Positions 1 through 8,896 of a stretch of DNA of 64,000 nt are shown here, in pieces. The notes beneath the pieces were generated by a model. The model saw only the letters and a list, made by a program, of their open reading frames with translations, searched no databases and was not told the DNA's origin. Position numbers and translations under genes: made by a program. Source of the DNA: Lepraria neglecta. Taxonomy: Eukaryota > Ascomycota > Lecanoromycetes > Lecanorales > Stereocaulaceae. The stretch lies in contig CM065648.1 of assembly GCA_033220425.1 (NCBI GenBank), forward strand, positions 4,216,001 to 4,280,000, written 5' to 3'. Every line of letters begins with the position of its first letter. The stretch's first letter is position 1.

Positions 1-260
1 TAACAATTCTGCTGAATGGGAATAAAATGTTTTAGAAGAGAACATGAAAGAAAGGGAGTTCTTTTACCCTTGGTAGCCTGATTAATAGTTTGATCACCAG
101 CCAATTTCGCAGTCAAACCTCTTGGCTGCGTCAAATCGAATTGTTTCTTCGATTTGCTCTCATAGAGCTGGGTGGCGTAGGTGTGGGGCGCGAGGGCGAG
201 GACCCAGGCGATGGGGATGGTGTAGAAGGATATATTCTGGGTGAGGAAGAGGGATGTCAT
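1..260 (-). CDS. MAPEG-like small membrane protein, 5' part only
   Basis: The first exon runs from an ATG at 260 down to 68 and reads MTSLFLTQNISFYTIPIAWV, continuing into LALAPHTYATQLYE. This is a hydrophobic first membrane segment followed by a polar stretch ending ATK. A GTAAAAG donor follows, with a CCATTCAG acceptor, and bases 11 to 1 would give AELL in frame. The pattern (short hydrophobic N-terminus, an APHTYA-like motif, then a K-rich loop before an alanine-rich helix) matches fungal MAPEG proteins, a family of four-helix membrane proteins related to microsomal glutathione transferases. Only about 68 residues are visible and the rest lies beyond the left edge. The family call is from memory of the N-terminal pattern, so the substrate or reaction is not claimed. 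The apparent plus-strand frame through here is a shadow. Confidence 0.6.
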   Translation of the reverse strand, partial: MTSLFLTQNISFYTIPIAWVLALAPHTYATQLYESKSKKQFDLTQPRGLTAKLAGDQTINQATKGKRTPFLSCSLLKHFIPIQQNC

Positions 261-3200
261 TGTTGTTTGGTGGATTGGGCGGGGAGTTGGAGGAATCGAT
301 TGGGGAAGGGCCAGATACGGGTAATTGGATCTACTGGTGGCGCAATAATCGGGTCATTTTTGAATCTTGAAGAAGAATTTCTTGGAGATGGTGATTCCAA
401 ATCAACAATTCGCCTATCATTGGAATTAGGTCACGGATCTTGAATCGCGGAGCCAATCAGACTAGATTGACGCTTCGACGCTAAACTCTTCTGGGCAGAA
501 GCGTTAAGACCTGCAGTTCTTTGTTGTCGAATTCTTTTAGATACGTGGAGAGTTTCTTCAGATATCTATGGTACGACTGATCAACTAGCCTTGTCATTGT
601 TTCGATCCTAAGTCCTTTTGGCTGTGTTAGTGTTTTTTTTTTTTTTGCAGTAGTTGTCCAGGGATAATACTCATTAAGTAAAAGCAAAAGAATCACCCAC
701 CTCTTATCGCCTCAAGTAACTTACAAGTACCTACTACTTACTATCCCTCTAGACATGGTACGAAACATTTCTCCCTTCTAGCCTCGAAGGTGAGCAGTGG
801 CTGCTTTAAGATGAGCCGGTGTGGCGGCATGCTGGTGCCTACACTGCTTCAATGCTGGTTGCTTAGCATGGCCCGGCCGTCTAATGCCAATACTTTAGTA
901 CCGTCCATCCCTGCGTCATCATTCAATCTTTCCTTCACTTCTCCTCTCCCTCCTTTCCCTGCCTCAATCTCTCTGCTGTCGGCTCCTGCTATCCGTCTCC
1001 TGACCCTCGCTCGAAATCCACCCACAAACTGGAATATGTTGATAGCTGCGACGATCGCTTCGCCGGCGCAGCTCCAGCGCTACCGACTCAGTCAAACAGA
1101 GTCCCACGGCAATCGCGATCCTTTGTACTCCTTAATTGGCCCAGTTTGACTGGACTCAGACTCCACCAGGTGCTTTTACCCTCCACAGCTGATACTTTGG
1201 CCTATGGCTTAAGCCTGCGATACAGCCTGGTCCTTTCATTCGCCGCCTCGTACCTCCGCGTTGCAGCTCAGTTCGAACGAAGATGATTCCTCTTCAGAAC
1301 ATGCGGGAGTACCTTTTCGCTTGACTGCCACTCCGGACCCTCCTACCTCTGCTTCCCTTTGCCGGTCACCGTTTCACCAATACTCACCTCTCCTACGATA
1401 CTGATTGAAATCTTCAGCTTCCGGCAAGGATCCCACGGCGAAGCGACTATCGAAGTTATAGCACGTCTGCCGCGCTGCCACACGACCAAGGGAAGAAATG
1501 CCTCATCCTCATCGCGATCACTCGGGCTTTCCGCTTGTCTGCCTGGCTACTTCGACGAAGATCGCCGTAATCGGATAACCTGACATTGAGGGGCTGAGCA
1601 TGAATCTAAATAGCGGAGGTAGTCCAGAACCAGCGAATAGAGTTAAAGGAGCGTCGACCTCACCTCGATCGACGGTTGTATCTGCCTGGCTGCGCCGACA
1701 AGGATGTCGCAATAGCGTCGTTCGGAGGGTACGGCTTCGAGACGTGGATCTCGCCTTTCGCTGTTGATCGTGGAGAGGCGGTGCTACTGATCCGTTGTAG
1801 CCGTCTCAGCTCGAAGATCCAGGCAACAGGAGCTGACGAGGCACGATGGATGGATATCTCCGAGGGGAGCACCGAAGACTCGGCCGACATGGCACATGGA
1901 TCGAATACGAGGCTCCAGTGGCCGAGAGCAGCAGCAGCGCGTGTCCCAAGGTATGAGACGGATGAGCGGTAATCGAGCGTATTCGGTCTGGCGATTGAGC
2001 GGCGACGGCCAGAGATCGGCGATTGAGGTTATTGGAGAAGAGGAGGCAGGTGCATATAACTCTCGTCTCGCCCCGTTCGGTGTATTTTGGAATCTCAACT
2101 TCAAATTCCAACCAAGTTCTTCGTTTGCTCAGAGACCCCAGTCATCTCGCATTTGAGTCACATAATAACAGCCAAGGTGAGTCCCAACTGTACATTTCTA
2201 CTCTGCAGCAAGGTTTCCCTCTACGATTCGACAGATAACCCAATTGTGGTTGAGGATAACGATATTCGCACCGCCGAGGCCTACGCTCCCACCAGGGCCA
2301 CGAACGTGGAGTCCGATATTGGGACTGCACAGCTCCAGTTCTAGGGAACAGCTAAAGAAGCACACTTGCTTGAATACTCAGCCCCTCACCGAGCCTTTGA
2401 TTGTCCGACTTCTCCCAGCGCCGCTCTACCACTGCCCCGAAAGGGGCCCCTCTCGAGAGACGATCACAGAGGAGCAGCGATTGTAGTTCCTCCACACTCT
2501 ATAACTATCACTCCCAGAAGCCTTAGGGTCAACGAGGTTCAGCCCAGGATAAAGAAGAGGAATGGGAGACCACTAGAATTACCAGCAAGAGACGGAGAGG
2601 AAGGGGCTATGCTTACAAGGTGCCTTGGAAGAGTACATGGTTACCTAGAAGCGAATTAAAAAATGCACGTCAATTGTTGCGGGATTTCGAGGCAGAGGGC
2701 GGAGCGCAGCATGGACGTAAATGGGGCAGAAAACAATGGAAATGGTGTTAATTTCTTACAATGGAGATCTTAAGGGCCCCCCTAACGCTCATCGTGCTGG
2801 CTAATAATCCAAATCCTTAAGTACATATATAGGGACATCCCGTGAAGAATGAGAGAACATCTCATCATTAAAATGAAGACCACAGCTCAAGACTCTTCCT
2901 TACTAAAACTCTCTTCAGGTTAGGGAGCATCCCAATTAGCTTTAGAGCTTTTAGTCCTAAAGAGACCCTGAATTACGAATACCTGCAACTGATTCGCTCT
3001 GCACCGGTCCTGACAAGTGAAATCGAGATTTTCGATTTCGATAGTTTAGTTTTGTTAGGTATATATTGTCAGCCTTGTAGTTGCTACCTTGAGCGCCGCT
3101 TGGCACTGCTTGTCGCAGGCCATCGTTCCAATCGGACACTCCATTATGCAAAGTATGTTATCTTTCTCCTTTACTTTCTTACTGCAAAACGGCTTTGCTG

Positions 3201-3718
3201 TCTAATGCAAGAGCTGATTCCCTAGCAATGCACCTACTGGCTAGTAAGCCAGCTTCAAGATGCAGGAAGTCCCTCCACGCCATCCTTTACTCAGGAAGCC
3301 CCTGCTTGCTGCGCCGAGAGCTGCGTCTTATAAAATAGCGTTTCACGGTCAGGTAGCGTGTTCAGCATCGAAATGAGTCATTACCTTCCCCGGGAATGGA
3401 ACGTTGCTTTTCACAGGGGCCGTCAATCTCCCAGAGTGACTCATTGCCAGACTGTGCAAGGTTATAATAGAGGCAGCGCTAATAATCAATACACAATTAG
3501 CTGTTGCGTCACTCCTCTTGGATGAAGAAAGGTGCTTACAATCGAATGGCTGAATTTTTGTGCATGTTTTTTCGCTGCAATTTTATCATTACAGGACCGG
3601 GCATATTCTTTGATTCCTTGTACACACTCTCCAAGCCTTCTATAAAGTGTATGTATTGTAAATGTGTAGGCAACTGCGCCCTTATAAAAGGGAACCTGAG
3701 ATGGAACCATACAAGATG
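261..3718. other. Long stretch without a convincing gene
   Basis: About 3.4 kb with no recognisable protein. From 900 to 1500 the plus strand is pyrimidine-rich, as in long fungal 5' leaders. Between 1210 and 2350 several short plus-strand frames have a serine/proline-rich or charged composition like a disordered fungal N-terminus, for example SSNEDDSSSEHAGVPF near 1276 and RRMSGNRAYSVWRLSGDG near 1950. They switch frame without introns I could defend. A run of 15 T lies near 635. It could be a degraded gene, a transcribed leader, or plain intergenic DNA. Confidence 0.4.
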
Positions 3719-4848
3719 TTAATCCACCAAGCTCGAAAGCCATCGGTCCTGCAGAAGCTCTTGGGGTGAGGGTCGATCTCTCGGATCAAGCTTCATAAAT
3801 TTATCGAGGAAACTCACGGTCTCCTTACTGATGTTAGTAGCAAGTGTATTTCTGTATTTCCTTCTACCTCCCCTTTGAGTAACAAGCCCCTCGATACCAT
3901 CAAGGTCTCCTATTGTTATGGCGTCCGAAAGTTCCACGTATTTGTTAGGGAAAGGTCCAAAATAAGCACATTGGAGCGTAAGGATCATAACGTAATATAT
4001 CTCGTCCTTCTCATCCACCCCAGGCGGACTAAATATTCTTGCTCCGGTAAGTCCCCATATGATCTACGCACAAAATCAGGAGACTTGTCTCATGCGTTCA
4101 CCAAAGTTCGTTGTTGCCACCTACCAGCGTACCAAGAGCCCATAGATCCACCTTTGTTGTCCAGGGCAGTCCGAACAACCCTTCTGGTGCGCGATAGGTA
4201 GGATGAGTGAAGGGATGGTTTGTAGTGGGCTCTATTCTGACGGAATCACCCAAGTCGATCAGTTTGATCCTGCTGAATGCACCATGCGGGTCAAAATCGA
4301 CGACAATGTTGTCAGATTTGATGTCTGTAGTCCGGCTTTAGTAAAAACATGGGAGGCTGAGAACTCATGGAGAGGTTCGGTTTCATAGTATACCTGTATG
4401 TGCCCGGTTCTTCTCATACATTGTCACCAGTCCCTTAAGCACGACCCTGGTCACCCTTTTGACTTCCTCTTCCTCGAGCTTCCGCTGAGGCCGCGTGTAT
4501 AATACGTTGTGGAGGTTGTCGGCAAGATATTCATATACCATGATCTTCTGATCCGGGATTATATTGACTAATTGTCGAAAGGAGCCGTGGCCACGAAGGT
4601 ATCCGTCAAGGGCCTTGACTTCGGCGTTGAAAGATTGGTTGTCATGGGCTTCTTTGAGAACTACGCGCTGTTGATCATTACTATCGCACATTAGCAAGGA
4701 CGTCAAGACATTTAGGTTGCCCTAGCCGAGCTTCATACCTTTGTCCAAGCCAGACATTTGGACAATCATTTCTAATCAGCCGGAGGACTTTGTACGTAGC
4801 TTTTCGCCAATTGCCACGAAGAACGAGATTGGGCTGCAGAAAAGACAT
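3719..4848 (-). CDS. Divergent protein kinase, SRPK/CMGC-like
   Basis: A four-exon model, complement(3719..4063, 4125..4324, 4394..4680, 4739..4848), gives 313 residues and closes in frame. Visible kinase landmarks in order: the beta-3 lysine in RVVLKEA, a helix-C glutamate in FNAEVKAL, the catalytic loop HTDIKSDNIVVDF (HTD in place of HRD), a DLGD metal-binding motif in place of DFG, an APE-type THPTYRAPEGLFG, WALGTL, and a C-lobe ending LDPRDRPSPQELLQDRW. HTDIK with DLG is common among fungal SRPK-like kinases. The glycine-rich loop is not clear; the N-terminus is short (MSFLQPNLVLRGNWRKATYK). The intron inside the catalytic loop (4325-4393) has a TTTACTAAAG branch site. All catalytic residues (K, E, D, N, D) are present, so it may be active. 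Its substrate is unknown. Confidence 0.75.
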
Positions 4849-5455
4849 GGCAGCTACGCTTCAGAAGGTTGAAGAGGGACTGGGCTCTTAGCTCGGGGAA
4901 TGGTTGAGTTAAATCCGGATGGGGAACGTGATGAGTCAACCTGTTGTGGCGGAATCTAAGCCACCACTAGCCACGGCAAGTAAAAGATCACGAGCCACTG
5001 CCCCCGCTCGCAAGGATAGATTGTTAGATAAGTGGCAATGTCGGAGGCCTATGAGCAGCGTCGACGGCTGTATCTCTCCAATCTAAAGTTGGAACCAGGA
5101 CAAAGGACGACCTGCTCTGATACAATAGTGCCGGACGCACAGCGCGTGGTTTGGCAGAGGAGAACGGCATGGAGCGTGCGGTGCAAGGCTTTAGATGGTG
5201 AGCCGTCGACATATATGAAGGTCACTTTAAGTTGCGACTTTGCTTAACTTAATCAACTATTCTCTTTGTTCCATCGTCCAGTTTTCGTTTCCATCCCGAA
5301 TAAAGAATGTGTGCATACAAGTAGAAAAGCTCGTGTGGCGACAGCGACCTCGAGATAAGACACAGCCACCCGATTTCCTTTTCGAGATGCTAGAGCGTAA
5401 GCGGTAGACCCAATGTTTTTGATCTGGAGCATGATCAATCAGTATGAGAGCCCTA
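4849..5455. other. Intergenic, nothing recognised
   Basis: This lies upstream of the kinase gene and left of the MITE. Short overlapping frames exist on both strands but none resembles a known protein or has supporting introns. Confidence 0.4.
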
Positions 5456-5764
5456 GAAGGGTTCACCCTCCAACCGTCCAAACTCCCAACCGGCCAGCCT
5501 TGTAGGGCTGCCACCCGGAATTGTCAATATTTCTGCTCCGGGGTACAACGCTAGGGCTATCCTACGGGCGCAGGCAGCGAAAATTTGCAGAGCTCTTCAA
5601 TTCACGAACCAGTCAAATTTCTATAAAAGATGCGGTACCAGCATTCTAGAGACGTACAAAATCTATAACTCTATACGCAAAAATATATTATTGAACTTCG
5701 TATCTATAGAGTTAGAGCAAGGTGAACGGTTGGGGGGTTTGGCCGGTTAGAGGGTGAACCCTTC
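5456..5764. mobile_element. Mariner-like MITE with TA target duplication
   Basis: A 309-base element with imperfect terminal inverted repeats of about 47 bases. The left end begins GAAGGGTTCACCCTC and the right end is its complement, ending GAGGGTGAACCCTTC. The outer 15 bases match perfectly, and the rest differ at a handful of positions and one or two small gaps. Both ends are flanked by TA (5454-5455 and 5765-5766), the target duplication typical of Tc1/mariner transposition. The interior is AT-richer, has no coding capacity, and contains a weaker internal inverted repeat around 5660-5720. It is therefore non-autonomous and would need a transposase from elsewhere. It sits about 40 bases from the 3' end of the F-box gene. 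Confidence 0.8.
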
Positions 5765-5802
5765 TATTTGAACGCTTCCGAAAAGCGTTGATAGCTCAGA
5801 AG

Positions 5803-6879
5803 CTATGTTGACGTTTCCGGTCCGATCTTCTTGCTCTCCTTTGTCAGAGTTGGGAGGTCCAAGGCTACCGACAACTCATCAATTATCTCGCTCGTTGCGT
5901 CTTTCCAGCTACAGCTTGAATGTAAAGCATGATATTTCTCCGTGCAGATCTCAAATCTATGACCAGCCCAAACTCCACGATTAAATCCCGCACATGGAAG
6001 CGTAGTATCTGATGTAGACCAGCATATTCGGCACATGATCGCCTCGCCGAAACCGGGATATCCAAGATGGGGTCCGCCCTCACGTCCTGATCTATGAAAT
6101 GCCGCGAGGAGTCTGTCCCCCTGGACAAACTCTGCCGTGGTCAGGTTGCGAAGAATCCAGCTCTCGGTCTCGGGATAGTAATCTGTCACCTTCTTTCCAA
6201 CAGCAAACAAGCGTGCTTGAGAGCGCTCTGATTCAGGTAGATGGCCAGCTTCATCAAGCGCAGTATCAAGCAGCATCCGATAAGGCTCAACTTCAGAACT
6301 GACTTCTTGAAATCGACACCTAGCCACATCAAGCAAATTTCCTGGACGTGGGAGGAAGCCTTCGTCAGGATCCATCTCGGCCTCATCTAGACCTTCGTTG
6401 ACTATGTTCTCCTCCTCTGTCGTCAGAAAGCCTGCAGGCAAATCACCAGGTTCACAATAGTCACCCAAGCAGATAATCCTCGTACCAGCCCAAGTACCCA
6501 TGAAATTGGTGACGTCTTGCTGGACAAATGGCCAGCCAATGTTCCACAGTCGTTTCGAAACTAGACTAAGACGAAAACAAGACACAAAGTCTAAATTGTG
6601 AAAGATCATCAGAAGCAGCTCGTCGGGGACAGATGTCAGATATGATTGGATTTTGCATGTTGGCTTCAGATTTGCTTCGGTTGGTAAAGGTTCAATCTCC
6701 GAAATGTCATACACGAGCTTTGTCGCACTGGATACCTGCATTGGACTGGGCTTGACTGGTACGGCAAGAAGATCCACAAGGCAGTCGGCTTCGGCATTTG
6801 GCAGAAACTCAACAAGCTTGCCGCAGTAGTATAGAATTTCGGTATTATCCATTGAGAAAATGTAAAAATATTGACCCAT
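5803..6879 (-). CDS. F-box domain protein
   Basis: An intronless frame of 358 residues. An F-box lies near residues 80-125 (YLTSVPDELLLMIFHNLDFV, followed by SCFRLSLVSKRLWNIGWPF). F-box proteins normally bring substrates to an SCF ubiquitin ligase through Skp1. The rest has no repeat domain such as WD40 or LRR. It is acidic in the middle, and the C-terminal part has spaced cysteines (IMCRICWSTSDTTLPCAG and LHSSCSW) that may bind a metal; that is inference. It resembles the many lineage-specific, orphan-like F-box proteins of filamentous ascomycetes. Its neighbours are a MITE on one side and hairpin and retroelement remains on the other, so the locus looks accessory. Confidence 0.8.
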   Translation of the reverse strand: MGQYFYIFSMDNTEILYYCGKLVEFLPNAEADCLVDLLAVPVKPSPMQVSSATKLVYDISEIEPLPTEANLKPTCKIQSYLTSVPDELLLMIFHNLDFVSCFRLSLVSKRLWNIGWPFVQQDVTNFMGTWAGTRIICLGDYCEPGDLPAGFLTTEEENIVNEGLDEAEMDPDEGFLPRPGNLLDVARCRFQEVSSEVEPYRMLLDTALDEAGHLPESERSQARLFAVGKKVTDYYPETESWILRNLTTAEFVQGDRLLAAFHRSGREGGPHLGYPGFGEAIMCRICWSTSDTTLPCAGFNRGVWAGHRFEICTEKYHALHSSCSWKDATSEIIDELSVALDLPTLTKESKKIGPETST

Positions 6880-7073
6880 GATGGACGCCTAGACAGAGCA
6901 ATACTACGGCGTTTTTTTGTGGCTGGTTATTTTGTAACTGAAGGAGGGCGTCTCGCAGGCAACAAGCGCTTTATATATCCAATAAGCTTCAGGCGTCAAC
7001 GCTTGCCAAAGTTTTTGAGAAATAATTCGGACCATCCCGCAAATAAGGGTTTCAGATCACCAAAACTTAGACG

Positions 7074-7158
7074 TAGATTTCTGGATTTGAGGAAATTTGA
7101 GCAGCACCATTTAAATTTGGTAGTAAGCTGCTCAAATTTCCTTAAATCCAGAAATCTA
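7074..7158. repeat. Near-perfect 32-base hairpin, TA-flanked foldback
   Basis: The left arm 7074-7105 and right arm 7127-7158 pair at 31 of 32 positions around a 21-base AT-rich spacer. Both outer ends read TA, so the structure can be read as an 81-base foldback inserted at TA. It lies about 200 bases upstream of the F-box start codon. It resembles a minimal MITE more than a terminator. Confidence 0.8.
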
Positions 7159-7489
7159 ATTTTTTAAATTTTCCCGAACCTCCGACCTCCGCCCAAAAAA
7201 ATCCATTTTTCTAAAATCCTTCGATTTCTATAACCTCTTCGACTTCTAGCTAACATAATAGGCCTAGCATCTCCCTATTATATTCTACCTATCTATAAAT
7301 ATCCTCCTACGCCGCCGTTATTATCGATTGACATATCTAAATCTCAGAGAACAATATCGCTTTTAAAGTTCGACTTTGGACACGTACTTTATTTGCAAGC
7401 TAGCCTGATTTGGCATAGCGCAAGCTTGCAGTTGTAAAAGCATGCTTAGTAGCCAAATTGCTTATATATATGCTCAGCGCTTAGCCATC

Positions 7490-8400
7490 TCCACTGAATT
7501 TAGCGACTATCACTGAGGTCCAGGCACCAGTGCCAATAGCAGGATCCATAAGTTCATGTCTTCGGGGATAGCCAATAGCGTCGTTGCTTGGCGTTTGGCT
7601 GAATTAAGTTGGCGGTGGAGTAACTTTTAGCTGAGCAAATTGGGAGGGATACGACTGAATTTGCTCAGGGGGAAAAGTCTGCATGCGGGGGCATTCCTAC
7701 TGATTAGAAAATAACTCATTTTACTAAAATTTGGTGGGGCCGCGTTAATCTGAGATGTTGGGGTATGCTAAGGAGCAAATTGTTGTTCTGCAGACGTAGA
7801 GGTCCCAGGCTTAGGGGTAAATGGCTGAGGTATAGCAGCAGCTGGTGAGACAGTAAGCAGAAGCTGATTGAATCTCGCTTCTAACTGGCTGAATCTCTTA
7901 TCTACATAAGTCCTGGTAGACGTAGTAGCAGCTGCTGCAATTGCGAGCTCCATAGAAGAAGACTGCTCCGCGGTAAATCTTGGATATCGAGAGGCAGAAC
8001 TCTCGTTCCAAGCTGAATAGTCCCATAACGTAGATATCTCATTTGTAGTACTTTTTCCAGCTGATTTGACAGCTGATTTGGCAGGCAATTTGCTCGGTGA
8101 CGTAGTGTAGGCATCGCAGCAGCTGGTGCTCAGGGGGTAACACAGTTGGTTGGTAGTGAGTGCTACCGTTGGCGTCTCTGGATCAGGGCAGGTAGGCGTG
8201 TGATATGATTGGTTAACAGTTTAGCGAGACTATATACAAACGAGAATCCAGCGAAGGAGTCGTTTGCTCGGCGAATAAGAACTGAGGTAGGTGGGCGTAA
8301 TTGATGTTGAGGCAGGAAGAGCTAGGGCAGGTGCGCTGATTGGATGGTGGACAGGGTGTCCCGTTGCTACCAATTGTCAGGGAGAGAAGAAGCAAAAGAG
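7490..8400 (-). mobile_element. LTR retrotransposon remnant, LTR end plus gag-like part
   Basis: Read on the minus strand, a candidate LTR end (CTGACA near 8380) is followed by a primer-binding-like site TGGTAGCAACGGGA, which begins as the complement of an initiator-methionine tRNA 3' end would. About 280 bases on, a gag-like N-terminal frame occupies 7768-8088. It is alanine/serine/threonine-rich, with a short amphipathic stretch YVDKRFSQLEARFNQLLL. AT-rich sequence up to about 8880 could be the rest of the LTR. No protease, reverse transcriptase or integrase is recognisable, so the copy is incomplete and a fossil. The family cannot be set beyond LTR retrotransposon, and age cannot be judged without a second LTR. 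Confidence 0.35.
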
Positions 8401-8896
8401 CTCTCTATGCAGTTGTTTTAAATAATGTGTTGAGTAAGATGATGAATTTTGTATGCAGAACCATGACAGGAAAGCTTTAGAAGATCTCATATTAAATATA
8501 GTATAGATAGTTAGAAAATAGTGCAAGCACTCGGAGAATATACCAAGGACTATATTTGGCTGCTAGCGATACGATGTTTATTTTTACACAGTACGGAGAT
8601 ATTAGAATAAGTATATAGAGGCGATTGATTAAGCTATAGAGTAGCGAAATTGATAATTTTGGTGTTTTGGGACTGTGGGCGGGGGTTGCCAATAGGTGGG
8701 ATAGGCTTCGCTGCCTTGGGCCGTTTCATCATACAGCCTGTTGTTCTGGTAAGGACAATAGACATCAAAGAAAGCCAGTAGGATTGCTCAGCCGTCAATT
8801 TGAAAGTAGACAAAGGGAAGATTCTCGGCCTTCTATACATATGTTCCGAAACGAACACCTTTTGTTCAGCCAGCTGTCATATGATGATCTGACAAT

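Noticed and set aside
90-443. 117-residue plus-strand frame at the left edge
   Set aside because: It lies opposite the MAPEG-like first exon, which has a signal-like hydrophobic start and a matching intron; the plus frame is glycine/acid-rich shadow sequence.
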